Positions 6,429-13,756 of a DNA stretch of 13,756 nt are shown in pieces (the stretch's first letter is position 1; every line of letters starts with the position of its first letter). Below the pieces are notes generated by a model. The model did no database searches, was not told the DNA's origin, and saw only the letters and a program-made list of their open reading frames with translations. Where the stretch lies: NCBI GenBank assembly GCA_934130105.1, contig CAKOXL010000031.1, positions 1 through 13,756 on the forward strand, given 5' to 3'. A program made the translations under genes and the position numbers. Source of the DNA: an uncultured Bacilli bacterium. GTDB lineage: Bacteria > Bacillota_I > Bacilli_A > RF39 > UBA660.

Positions 6429-6448
6429 AGAAGTGAAAACTTCTTTTT
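6427..6448 (+). terminator. Short hairpin terminator between the unknown gene and spoIIIE
   Basis: AAAGAAGT (6427-6434) and ACTTCTTT (6439-6446) form a perfect 8-bp stem around a GAAA tetraloop, ending in a run of five T that stops at 6448. The 5' arm begins in the TAA stop of the upstream gene. The short T tail suggests partial termination. Confidence 0.65.
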
Positions 6449-6464
6449 ATTATATAAAAATTTA

Positions 6465-6473
6465 TGTTATAAT
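6465..6473 (+). promoter_or_regulatory. Extended -10 promoter of spoIIIE
   Basis: TGTTATAAT is a consensus extended -10 (TG-N-TATAAT) located 26 bases before the preferred ATG at 6499. No strong -35 is seen, which is acceptable for extended -10 promoters. It lies within the longer GTG-started reading of the frame, which is another argument against that start. Confidence 0.6.
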
Positions 6474-6498
6474 ATTAATAAGCATATGGGGTGTTAAT

Positions 6499-8826
6499 AT
6501 GGCAAAGAAAAAAAGAAAAAAAGATCCAGGAAAGAAAAAATTTGAACACTGGACCGAGATAATAGGATTAATATTTATTATTGTAAGTATTTTAAGTATA
6601 GTACCAGAACCAATGGGGTTTATTGGTGAAATTGGCGCTAGTTTTTCAATGTTTTTAATAGGTACTGGGTACCAAATCTTGCTACTAATTACATTAATAC
6701 TAGGTTTTTATTTAATCTATACAAGAAAATGGCCTGATTTTTTTACTAGTCGTTTAATTGGCTTTTACATTTTAACTATTGGTTTAGTAGTCCTATCACA
6801 TATAGGTTATGTAAAAGCACATACTGATGATGTTTTAGTTGTCTTAGAAGAAACCGTTGATAATTTACTTGCTAATTTTTCTAATATTTTAAATGGTAAT
6901 ATGCTAACACTTAAGGGTGCTGGCGTTATTGGTGCTTTATTTAGTATAGCTTTTTTTAAGTTATTTGCAGTTGAAGGAACTTATATTGTATCAATAGTAT
7001 TAATGGTACTAGGTATTGTTTTTATGACAGGTGTAGATATAATTGGAATAATTACTAAACCGTTTAAACATAAGAAAAAGAAGAAAAAATCATTAGAAGA
7101 TACAGGTGTAATTGTTAATGATTCATCCGTTATAAAAGATGCATTAACGCAAGTTGAGGCTAAGGAAAAAGAAGAAGTAAAAGAGGAAAACAAAATTAAA
7201 ATCCATAGTATTGATGAAATTACGCATTTAAAAGATGAAAATATTAAACAAGATTTATCTAAGCAATCTCAAATACCTAATATTAATATTTCTAGTATAG
7301 GTCCAACTACTAATAATAGTCAGGTAGCTAATACTCAACAACAAGAAGTTAGAATCAACGATAACACTAACTATAACTATAAACTTCCATCATTATCAAT
7401 ATTAACTCCGGCTAAGAAAAAAGCAGCAGGAAGTAATAATGATGTTATAGAAAGTAATATTATGAAGCTAGAAAAAGTATTAAAGGATTTTGGTATTACT
7501 GCTAAAGTAGTTGAAGTAAATGTAGGACCTAGTGTTACTCAATATGAACTTGAAATTTCATCAGGAACCAAAATGAGTAAGATAACCAGCTTAAATAAAG
7601 AAATTAGCCTAGCTCTTGCTAAAAAAGATGTTCGTATCCAAGCTCCAATCCCAGGTAAAAGTACAATTGGAATTGAACTTGCCAATGACTCTATTACGCC
7701 AGTAGGATTAAGAGAAATACTAGAAGCTGTTCCTGCTAATAAAGAAAAAAGTAAACTTTTAGTAGCTCTTGGTAAAAACATAATGGGTAATAGTATCTTT
7801 TGTGAAATTGATAAAACTCCGCACCTTTTAGTAGCTGGTGCAACAGGTAGTGGTAAATCAGTTTGTATAAATTGTATGATTGCATCAATTTTAATGCGTA
7901 CTAAACCAACTGAAGTAAAATTAGTTTTAGTTGACCCTAAAAAGGTAGAACTTAGTATGTATAATGGTGTACCACATCTATTAATACCGGTCGTTACTGA
8001 TCCTAGAAAGGCAAATGATGCTTTAAAAAGAATAGTTCGTGAGATGGAAGATAGATACGATAAATTTAGTGATAAAGGTGTTAAAAATATTACAACCTAT
8101 AATGAATGGGTTGATAAGCAAAATGAAAGTTTAGCTGATGAAGATAAATTAAATCACATGCCATATATTGTTGTTATAGTAGATGAACTTGCTGATTTAA
8201 TGCTTGTTGCTAGTAAAGAAGTAGAAGATTCTATTATGCGTATTACCCAAATGGCACGTGCTGCCGGCATTCACTTAATCATTGCAACTCAAAGACCATC
8301 AACTGATGTTATTACCGGTGTTATCAAAGCCAATATCCCATCACGTATTGCCTTTGCGGTTTCATCAAACATAGATTCACGTACTATCTTGGATCAAAGT
8401 GGTGCTGAAAAATTGCTTGGTAAAGGAGACATGTTATTCTCACCAATGGGTGATATCACACCAGTTCGTGTTCAAGGTGCTTACGTATCAGATGAAGACT
8501 TACAAAAAATTGTCGACCATACAATCAGTCAGCAAAAGGCTCAATATGATGAAAGATTCTTAAATTTAGAGTCAGATTCCGAAGAAATGAGTGTTAGTGA
8601 TGTAAAAGATGCAAAAGAAGAATATGATGATCCACTATATAATGAAATTGTTGAATTTGTAATTATGACTGGTAAAGTTAGTGCATCACTACTTCAAAGA
8701 AAATATCGTTTAGGATATAACCGTGCTGCAAGAATCATTGATTTACTAGAAGAAAGAGGTATCATTGGCCCTCAAAATGGTTCTAAACCTCGTGAAGTAT
8801 TAGTTAAACTTGATGATAGTGAGTAA
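6499..8826 (+). CDS. spoIIIE: DNA translocase SpoIIIE/FtsK
   Basis: This membrane-anchored ATPase pumps chromosomal DNA through the division or sporulation septum. With the ATG at 6499 it has 775 residues, close to the 787 of B. subtilis SpoIIIE. A basic N-terminus is followed by four or five membrane segments (between about 19 and 183), a charged low-complexity linker (about 190-310), then the alpha/beta motor. Walker A is AGATGSGKS (446-454, K453) and Walker B is VIVDELADLM (D562, E563); the block QMARAAGIHLIIATQRPSTDVI is also intact. The C-terminal winged-helix gamma domain (about 713-775, KYRLGYNRAARIIDLLEERGI) reads the chromosome's orienting SRS/KOPS-type sequences. An in-frame GTG at 6433 would add 22 residues, but it lies inside a terminator hairpin and upstream of the promoter. 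The ATG has a GGGGTGTT ribosome binding site. Given sigE and spoIIGA nearby, the sporulation role is likely, with vegetative FtsK function also possible. Confidence 0.96.
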   Translation: MAKKKRKKDPGKKKFEHWTEIIGLIFIIVSILSIVPEPMGFIGEIGASFSMFLIGTGYQILLLITLILGFYLIYTRKWPDFFTSRLIGFYILTIGLVVLSHIGYVKAHTDDVLVVLEETVDNLLANFSNILNGNMLTLKGAGVIGALFSIAFFKLFAVEGTYIVSIVLMVLGIVFMTGVDIIGIITKPFKHKKKKKKSLEDTGVIVNDSSVIKDALTQVEAKEKEEVKEENKIKIHSIDEITHLKDENIKQDLSKQSQIPNINISSIGPTTNNSQVANTQQQEVRINDNTNYNYKLPSLSILTPAKKKAAGSNNDVIESNIMKLEKVLKDFGITAKVVEVNVGPSVTQYELEISSGTKMSKITSLNKEISLALAKKDVRIQAPIPGKSTIGIELANDSITPVGLREILEAVPANKEKSKLLVALGKNIMGNSIFCEIDKTPHLLVAGATGSGKSVCINCMIASILMRTKPTEVKLVLVDPKKVELSMYNGVPHLLIPVVTDPRKANDALKRIVREMEDRYDKFSDKGVKNITTYNEWVDKQNESLADEDKLNHMPYIVVIVDELADLMLVASKEVEDSIMRITQMARAAGIHLIIATQRPSTDVITGVIKANIPSRIAFAVSSNIDSRTILDQSGAEKLLGKGDMLFSPMGDITPVRVQGAYVSDEDLQKIVDHTISQQKAQYDERFLNLESDSEEMSVSDVKDAKEEYDDPLYNEIVEFVIMTGKVSASLLQRKYRLGYNRAARIIDLLEERGIIGPQNGSKPREVLVKLDDSE

Positions 8827-8856
8827 AAAGATAGAAAAATAAATCTCTGTCTTTTT
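8825..8856 (+). terminator. Rho-independent terminator after spoIIIE
   Basis: AAAAAGATAGA (8825-8835) and TCTGTCTTTTT (8846-8856) pair over 11 bp with one G-U wobble, around a 10-base loop. The T run is in the 3' arm. The 5' arm overlaps the spoIIIE stop codon. Confidence 0.75.
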
Positions 8857-8973
8857 GTTTGCCTTTAAAAATTTATTTCTTATTAAAAAAATAATAATTT
8901 CCTAAAAAAAGTGATAAAACATTTAACAATTAAACAACAATTATAAATATTAGTAGTAAAAATTGCATTAAGT

Positions 8974-8982
8974 TGGTATAAT
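8974..8982 (+). promoter_or_regulatory. Extended -10 promoter of the deoD operon
   Basis: TGGTATAAT is an extended -10 with the consensus TATAAT hexamer, 44 bases before the deoD start. No good -35 is seen at 17 bp; TTGCAT at 8963 is only 8 bp away and cannot be the partner. It follows the spoIIIE terminator by more than 100 bases. Confidence 0.6.
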
Positions 8983-8985
8983 AAA

Positions 8986-9003
8986 ATTGTAGTAATTGTA
9001 GTA
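8986..9003 (+). repeat. Tandem 9-bp direct repeat at the deoD transcription start
   Basis: ATTGTAGTA occurs twice without a gap (8986-8994 and 8995-9003), just downstream of the extended -10, covering the expected start point and early leader. This could be an operator for a repressor of nucleoside use, or chance in AT-rich DNA. I see no known consensus. Confidence 0.5.
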
Positions 9004-9026
9004 ACAGATAGAAAGAAGGTAATAAA

Positions 9027-9743
9027 ATGGCTACACCACATATAGAAGCACAAAAAGGTGACATTGCTAAAACAGTTTTAATGCCAGGTGATCCTCTACG
9101 AGCAAAAATGATTGCCGAGACTTATTTAGATGATTATCGTCTGGTAAATACTGTTAGAAATATATTTGCATATACTGGTACGTATAAAAACAAACCAGTA
9201 ACTATTTTCGCATCCGGAATGGGAATTCCAAGTGTTGGTATTTATTCATATGAATTATATCATTTTTATGATGTTGAAAATATTATTAGAATTGGGACAT
9301 GCGGTGCCAATAAAGAAGATATAAAATTACTTGATGTAATTTTAGCTGAGAGTAGTTATAGTTTAAGTACTTTTGCTAAACTTTTTGATAAAACTGAAGA
9401 TAAAATTATGTACTCATCAGCAGAATTAAATGAGAAAATAGAAAAAACAGCTTTAGAAAGTAATATAAATCTTAAAAAAGGAATGATTATTACTAGTGAT
9501 GTTTTTAACGTCTATGTTGATAATAAAACCTATTTATCAAATTATCCAGATGATCTTGTAACACTAGCTAGTGAAATGGAAGCATTCGGATTATTCTTTA
9601 TTGCTAAAAAGTTAGGAAAAAAAGCAGCATGCTTACTAACAGTAGTAGATAGTCCATATGATAAAAGAGAAATATCTAGTATGGATAGACAAAACTCATT
9701 AAACACAATGATTAAACTTGCACTTGACTCAACTTTAAAATAG
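9027..9743 (+). CDS. deoD: Purine-nucleoside phosphorylase DeoD type
   Basis: DeoD splits purine (deoxy)ribonucleosides with phosphate into free base and (deoxy)ribose-1-phosphate, in the cytoplasm, usually as a hexamer. The 238-residue length fits the family. Visible motifs are TPHIEAQKGD at the start, the phosphate-binding MPGDPLRAK (G21, R25), R44, and IIRIGTCGA (R88; T91 stands where most have Ser). GMIITSDVF, the ribose-binding SEMEAFG (M184, E185) and the catalytic LTVVDS (D208) with R221 further on are also present. All the key residues except the conservative Ser-to-Thr change are in place. The ribosome binding site is AAGAAGGT, seven or so bases before the ATG. It leads a run of four closely spaced genes with no terminator between them, so it probably shares a transcript with the M16 peptidase pair 32 bases downstream. 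Confidence 0.95.
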   Translation: MATPHIEAQKGDIAKTVLMPGDPLRAKMIAETYLDDYRLVNTVRNIFAYTGTYKNKPVTIFASGMGIPSVGIYSYELYHFYDVENIIRIGTCGANKEDIKLLDVILAESSYSLSTFAKLFDKTEDKIMYSSAELNEKIEKTALESNINLKKGMIITSDVFNVYVDNKTYLSNYPDDLVTLASEMEAFGLFFIAKKLGKKAACLLTVVDSPYDKREISSMDRQNSLNTMIKLALDSTLK

Positions 9744-9775
9744 TTTTAAGAAATACTTTAATAAGAGGTGATGAA

Positions 9776-11050
9776 ATGGAATATAAGAAAATAAGTACAG
9801 ATGCATTTAATTTGCACCTAATTAAAACTAACCGCTTTAGAACTATAAATATTAGAATTTGTCTTAGAGATGCTATTAACAAAGAAGAAATTACCTTACG
9901 TAACATGCTAACTTCATTTTTGACATATTCTACTGATACATATCCTACTAAAAGAGATATGGTTTTAAAGGCACAAGACTTATACGGAGTTAATATTTAT
10001 ACTAAATCATACCGTTCAGGAAGATTTAATATGATTAATTTCTGTATGTCATTATTAAATGAAAAATATACTGAAGATGGTATGCTTGAAGAAAGTATTA
10101 AATTCTTAAATGATATCATTTTTCATCCTAATTTTTACAAAGAAGAAGAATTTAACCAAGCTTATAAATTTTTATATGATAACATCAAGACAAGTATGAA
10201 TGGTATAAAAGAAAATCCAACCAATTATAGTACAATCCGTATGTTAGAAGAAATGGATAAAGATATGCCTTATAGCTATCGTGAATTTGGTTATATGGAA
10301 GACTTAGAGAAAATAAACAAAGATAGTTTAATAAAATACTATAATAAAACGTTAAATAACAGTTTAATAGATGTATATGTTATAGGTGATATAGAAGAAG
10401 AAAGTATCGTAAACTTACTTAAAAAATATTTAACTTTCACATCGTTTAAAGGTCAAAAACAAAACCAATTAATAACACATGATGAAATAGGACGTGAAGT
10501 TAAAACAATAAAAGAGCAAGAAGATAGTAACCAATCTAAGTTATCAATTGGTTGTAAAATTGGTGATTTAACCGAATTTGAAAGAAATTATGTTTTAACT
10601 GTTTACAATATGATTTTAGGTGGTGGAAGTGAATCTAAATTTTTTAAGATTATTCGTGAGAAACATTCACTTGCGTACTATGTTTATTCTTCATTAAATA
10701 AGCTTGATAGTTTAATGATAATTAAAGCTGGTATATCTAAAGAAAATTTTGACCAAACAGTTGATCTTGTCAAAGAGTTGATGGAAGATATGGAAAATGG
10801 TGAATTTACAACTAACGATATTGATATAGTTAAAGAAAATTATATTTCCCTATTAAAAGAGATAGAGGATAATGAAAATGCTATTATCGAAACCTATTTA
10901 GCTAAAGATTTACTAAATTTAGGAGATATAGATGAACGTAAAAAAGAAATTATGAAAGTTACAAAAGAAGATATCGTTAATGTTGCTAAAAAGGTAAAAC
11001 TTGATACTATTTTCTTATTAGAAGGGGTGCTTACTGATGAAAACAATTGA
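9776..11050 (+). CDS. ymfF: M16-family peptidase homologue without zinc motif, YmfF-like
   Basis: This 424-residue protein has the two-lobed M16 (pitrilysin/processing-peptidase) build. The N-terminal lobe lacks the zinc-binding HxxEH motif, so it should not be catalytic alone. The C-terminal lobe carries the M16 substrate-clamp signature, a Gly-rich GGGSES followed by IREKHSLAYYVYSS (about 281-306). This matches the inactive partner in YmfF/YmfH pairs. B. subtilis YmfF, of near-identical length, is encoded beside YmfH, and database names link the pair to EF-P 5-aminopentanol modification, a link based on gene context. The start has an AGAGGTGATG ribosome binding site. It overlaps the active-site-bearing partner by 14 bases, as expected for subunits made in equal amounts. 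Confidence 0.88.
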   Translation: MEYKKISTDAFNLHLIKTNRFRTINIRICLRDAINKEEITLRNMLTSFLTYSTDTYPTKRDMVLKAQDLYGVNIYTKSYRSGRFNMINFCMSLLNEKYTEDGMLEESIKFLNDIIFHPNFYKEEEFNQAYKFLYDNIKTSMNGIKENPTNYSTIRMLEEMDKDMPYSYREFGYMEDLEKINKDSLIKYYNKTLNNSLIDVYVIGDIEEESIVNLLKKYLTFTSFKGQKQNQLITHDEIGREVKTIKEQEDSNQSKLSIGCKIGDLTEFERNYVLTVYNMILGGGSESKFFKIIREKHSLAYYVYSSLNKLDSLMIIKAGISKENFDQTVDLVKELMEDMENGEFTTNDIDIVKENYISLLKEIEDNENAIIETYLAKDLLNLGDIDERKKEIMKVTKEDIVNVAKKVKLDTIFLLEGVLTDENN

Positions 11051-12311
11051 ATTAGTTGGACTAGATCAAAATGTATATTATGAAAAACTAGAAAATGGTT
11101 TAGAAGTTTATTTAATACCATATACTAATAAGAGTAATTACACGATGCATTATTTAACTAAATACGGCTCTATTCAAACAACTTTTATACCTTATGGTAA
11201 AAAAGAAAAAATCACAGTACCTGATGGAATAGCTCACTTCTTGGAGCATAAAATGTTTGAGCAAGAAGATGGAATAGATCCATTTACTTTTGCATCAAAA
11301 ACAGGCACTTATTCTAATGCATCAACTAACTATGAATGTACTAGATATTACTTTGAAGGAAATAAGGCCTTTTCTGAAAATTTGAATTATCTACTTGATT
11401 TTGTAGGTAGTCCATATTTCACTGATGAAAATGTAGAAAAAGAAAAAGGAATAATTGCCGAAGAAATTAAACAATACGATGATGAAGCTGAATGGGCTTT
11501 TGAAGAAGAAATGAAAAAAGCATTGCTTCAAAAAGATAACCACCGTGTTGATATAGCTGGTACGGTTGAATCGATTTATAAAATAACTAAAGAAGATTTA
11601 TATAATACATATTATACTTTTTATCAACCAAGTAATATGATGTTATTAATAAGTGGTGAGTTCGACCAAAATGAAGCTATCGAAATTATTAAAAATAATA
11701 AAGTCTTAGCCAACAGTAAACCATATTTTGATATTCAAGTATTTTCAGATACTGAACCATTAAAAGTAAATGATGTTAGAAAAGAAATAACATTCAATGT
11801 TGTTAACACCAAAGTTGGATATGGTATTAAGATTCCTTTAGATGGTATAAAAGATGTATATAAATTTGGTCTATACATTGGTATGATGTTAAATATCAAA
11901 TTCGGTCTATCATCTAATTTTAGAGAAATGCTAAAAGCTGAAGAATTAATGACATCGTTCTATATGGAAAGAGAAATAATATCAAACTATTTAATTATTA
12001 CTTTTAAAGCTGATAGTGAAAAACCAGACGAATTAGTAGAAAAGATTAAAGAAGAAATAAAAAACGTTGAAATTGATGAAAAAGAATTAGAAAGATTAAA
12101 AAAAGTTTGGATATCATCAGAAGTTATGATGATTGATAATATTTCAATAACACTAGACAACATAGCTAGTGACATTATTGAATATGGTAAATTAATACCA
12201 AATAAAGTAGAAATTTATCGTTCTTTAAATAAAGAAGAATATGATTCTATCATTTCAAAAGTAGATTTTACTAATACATCAACTGTAATAATGAGACCTA
12301 ATAAAAAGTAA
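11037..12311 (+). CDS. ymfH: M16-family zinc metallopeptidase, YmfH-like
   Basis: This is the catalytic member of the M16 pair, also 424 residues. The inverted zinc motif HFLEH is at residues 67-71 (H67 and H71 as ligands, E70 as base). The distal glutamate ligand is in the EKGIIAEEIKQYDD block, most likely E143. The second lobe is degenerate, as is usual for the active subunit. The ATG overlaps the end of the preceding gene by 14 bases in another frame and is preceded by GAAGGGGTG. It probably forms a heterodimer with the YmfF-like protein. In B. subtilis the reductase ymfI (EF-P modification) follows ymfH. Here a glycosidase gene follows instead, so the link to EF-P cannot be checked in this window. 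No signal peptide, so cytoplasmic. Confidence 0.9.
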   Translation: MKTIELVGLDQNVYYEKLENGLEVYLIPYTNKSNYTMHYLTKYGSIQTTFIPYGKKEKITVPDGIAHFLEHKMFEQEDGIDPFTFASKTGTYSNASTNYECTRYYFEGNKAFSENLNYLLDFVGSPYFTDENVEKEKGIIAEEIKQYDDEAEWAFEEEMKKALLQKDNHRVDIAGTVESIYKITKEDLYNTYYTFYQPSNMMLLISGEFDQNEAIEIIKNNKVLANSKPYFDIQVFSDTEPLKVNDVRKEITFNVVNTKVGYGIKIPLDGIKDVYKFGLYIGMMLNIKFGLSSNFREMLKAEELMTSFYMEREIISNYLIITFKADSEKPDELVEKIKEEIKNVEIDEKELERLKKVWISSEVMMIDNISITLDNIASDIIEYGKLIPNKVEIYRSLNKEEYDSIISKVDFTNTSTVIMRPNKK

Positions 12312-12353
12312 TAACAAATTAAGTTTATACATAGAATAAATCAGGTGATATGT

Positions 12354-13514
12354 ATGAAAAAAAATATCAAGTACTTAGCAGTAATTATGGTTGCTGCTTT
12401 TTTAATGTTTAATATTAATAATAAAAATAGAGAAATAGATGAAAATAGAGGCATCTTTTTTTCATATTCTGAGTTTTTTAAATACTTCCATAAAAAAAGT
12501 AGTAACGAAATAAAAAAAGAAATAGAAAACATCATTAAAAATGTAAAAGACAATTACTTAAATACCATTTATTTGCAAGTAAGACCATTTTCTGACAGTA
12601 TCTATAATTCTGATATTTTTCCTTTTTCTCATACTATATCAGGTACACAAGGTGAAAAAATAGATCTAGATGTATTAGAATATTTTATTAATATAGCTCA
12701 TAATGAAAATATCAAAGTTCATGCTTGGATTAATCCATATCGTATTTCTAATGACACCGATACTTCATTCATATCAAAAGATAATCCAGCCTATAAGTGG
12801 CTTAATACTAATAATGTTAAAATAATTGAAAATAAAGGAATATACTATAATCCTGCAAGTGAAGAAGTAAGAAATTTAATAGTAGATGGAGTAATTGAAA
12901 TTGTAAAAAATTATGATATTGATGGTATATTATTTGATGATTATTTCTATCCAGATGATAGTATTGATTTAGAAGATTATAAAAACTTTCAAAATACAAT
13001 TTCAATCAAAGATTTCCGCCTTAGTCAGGTTAATAAATTAATAAGTTCAGTTTATAAGGCTATCAAAGCTATAAATAAAAATGTTCTATTTGGAATTTCA
13101 CCAGATGGTAATATTGAAAATAATTATGACAACCATTATGCCGATGTAAAAAAATGGCTTAGTGAAGATGGATACATAGATTACATCATGCCACAACTTT
13201 ATTATGGCTTTTTAAATGAAAATAAGCCATTTATAAAAACAATTAACGAATGGAATAGCTTAATAAAAAATGATGTTAAATTAATACCAGCTCTTGCATT
13301 ATATAAAAGTGGCAATGTTGATAAATATGCAGGTAATGGTTCTAACGAATGGATAGAAAATAGTAATATCATAAAAAATGAAATTCAAGTATCTAGAAAA
13401 ATCTCAAATTATATTGGTTTTTCACTATATCGTTATTACTATTTAATTGAACCAGGTAAAAATACCAGTTTAACAAATGAAATACTAAATTATCGTTCAC
13501 TATTTGAAAATTAA
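12354..13514 (+). CDS. Membrane-anchored GHL10-family glycosyl hydrolase (YngK/DigH type)
   Basis: This 386-residue protein has an N-terminal hydrophobic anchor or uncleaved signal (about 6-20) and then a single GHL10 (DUF187) TIM-barrel domain. Landmarks are RGIFFSY (32-38; the family often has RGVWxSY), YLQVRPF (73-79), HAWINPYR (123-130), the acidic DGILFDDYFYP (190-200), FGISPDGN (246-253) and IDYIMPQLYYGF (275-286). Family members include E. coli DigH (YddW), which cleaves peptide-free peptidoglycan glycan strands, and Bacillus YngK. Action on cell-wall glycans outside the membrane is therefore likely, but inferred. I chose the ATG at 12354, four bases after AGGTGAT. A GTG at 12345 lies within that ribosome binding site. 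It is 42 bases after ymfH with no terminator between, so it is probably the last gene of the deoD operon. Confidence 0.9.
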   Translation: MKKNIKYLAVIMVAAFLMFNINNKNREIDENRGIFFSYSEFFKYFHKKSSNEIKKEIENIIKNVKDNYLNTIYLQVRPFSDSIYNSDIFPFSHTISGTQGEKIDLDVLEYFINIAHNENIKVHAWINPYRISNDTDTSFISKDNPAYKWLNTNNVKIIENKGIYYNPASEEVRNLIVDGVIEIVKNYDIDGILFDDYFYPDDSIDLEDYKNFQNTISIKDFRLSQVNKLISSVYKAIKAINKNVLFGISPDGNIENNYDNHYADVKKWLSEDGYIDYIMPQLYYGFLNENKPFIKTINEWNSLIKNDVKLIPALALYKSGNVDKYAGNGSNEWIENSNIIKNEIQVSRKISNYIGFSLYRYYYLIEPGKNTSLTNEILNYRSLFEN

Positions 13515-13530
13515 ATTACCATTTTTTATA

Positions 13531-13559
13531 TTTACATTAATTTTTATATGAGTTAAAAT
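13531..13559 (+). promoter_or_regulatory. Candidate promoter of the prepilin-type gene
   Basis: TTTACA (13531-13536) and TAAAAT (13554-13559) are 17 bp apart, 22 bases before the GTG start. A large inverted repeat covers most of it (next entry). Confidence 0.5.
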
Positions 13560-13566
13560 TAATGTA
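13533..13566. promoter_or_regulatory. Perfect 12-bp inverted repeat spanning the prepilin gene promoter
   Basis: TACATTAATTTT (13533-13544) and AAAATTAATGTA (13555-13566) are exact reverse complements around a 10-base loop, TATATGAGTT. No T tract follows, so it is a poor terminator. Its position over the -35 to -10 region suggests a dimeric-regulator operator; a weak transcript hairpin is the alternative. Confidence 0.55.
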
Positions 13567-13580
13567 TAGTAGGTGATAAC

Positions 13581-13756
13581 GTGAAAGATAAAAAGGGATT
13601 TACTCTAATAGAAATGTTAACAGCAGTAATAATAATATCAGTATTGCTTTTAGTAATAATACCACCAGTTTGGAAATATATAAAAAGAGGAACAACAGAA
13701 TATTATTCAAGTCTAGAAAATATGGTGTTATTAGCAGGAAGAGATTACTTAAATGA
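13581..13756 (+). CDS. Type IV prepilin-like protein, N-terminal part (3' end outside window)
   Basis: The frame begins at a GTG three bases after AGGTGAT and runs off the window after 58 codons. No other in-frame start is available, since a stop lies just upstream. The protein begins with a short basic leader KDKKG, then FTLIEM and a hydrophobic helix to about residue 30. This is the class III prepilin signal, cleaved after Gly6 with Glu at +5 of the mature protein, by a PilD/ComC-type peptidase. The remainder (WKYIKRGTTEYYSSLENM and on) looks like the start of the extended alpha helix. It could be a competence or type II secretion pseudopilin. It could also be one of the larger prepilin-headed surface proteins. 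The rest of the gene is needed to tell. Confidence 0.88.
   Translation, partial: MKDKKGFTLIEMLTAVIIISVLLLVIIPPVWKYIKRGTTEYYSSLENMVLLAGRDYLN

Noticed and set aside
6433..6498. Upstream GTG start for spoIIIE adding a hydrophobic 22-residue N-terminus
   Set aside because: The GTG lies inside the terminator hairpin of the preceding gene, has no ribosome binding site and is upstream of the extended -10 promoter. The ATG at 6499 has a fitting ribosome binding site and family-like length.
12345..12353. GTG start for the GHL10 gene
   Set aside because: The GTG is part of the AGGTGAT ribosome binding site that serves the ATG at 12354.
1..13756. CRISPR arrays, tRNA or rRNA genes, insertion sequences, transposases or phage genes
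   Set aside because: No regularly spaced repeats, no cloverleaf or rRNA-like sequence, and no transposase or integrase motifs were seen. All minus-strand open frames lie opposite well-supported genes and look like shadows.

Overview
The window is strongly AT-rich bacterial DNA. Every gene I can support lies on the + strand. The organism looks like a low-GC, endospore-forming Firmicute. The main evidence is an adjacent spoIIGA-sigE pair (the sigma-E processing protease and pro-sigma-E), a SpoIIIE/FtsK DNA translocase, and the YmfF/YmfH pair of M16 peptidase homologues. Ribosome binding sites are typically AGGTGAT-like. The base composition and the prepilin-like genes at both ends recall uncultured gut Bacilli (RF39-like or Erysipelotrichia-like lineages), but that placement is an inference, and no rRNA or other phylogenetic marker is present to settle it.

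Layout. (1) 3-851: the 3' end of a secreted or surface protein with a DUF6273-like C-terminal domain, closed by a terminator. (2) About 850-1200: a 349-base regulatory gap holding a terminator, an inverted repeat and a 10-bp-spaced direct repeat upstream of a possible promoter. (3) 1201-3134: a two-component system, OmpR-family response regulator plus histidine kinase, with overlapping stop and start codons, then a terminator. (4) 3266-4804: spoIIGA (probably a TTG start) and sigE, then a terminator. (5) 4883-6428: rsmE (16S rRNA m3U1498 methyltransferase) and an unrecognised acidic protein with one membrane segment, closed by a short hairpin. (6) 6499-8826: spoIIIE, with its own extended -10 promoter and terminator. 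(7) 9027-13514: a probable operon of deoD, ymfF-like, ymfH-like and a membrane-anchored GHL10-family glycosidase. (8) 13581-13756: the 5' end of a gene for a protein with a type IV prepilin signal, its promoter embedded in a perfect 12-bp inverted repeat.

How it fits together. SpoIIGA cleaves the membrane-tethered pro-sequence of sigma-E in the mother cell, and SpoIIIE pumps the chromosome into the forespore, so the centre of the window is a sporulation and cell-division neighbourhood. SpoIIIE followed by ymfF and ymfH echoes the Bacillus subtilis spoIIIE-ymf region. In contrast, spoIIGA-sigE has lost the ftsAZ and sigG neighbours it has in B. subtilis.

I did not find a clearly new multi-gene system. 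The best leads are the unknown protein beside spoIIIE, the shortened and very hydrophobic pro-sequence of sigma-E, the candidate operators, and the unusual NNY-codon run in the variable-looking end of the first gene.
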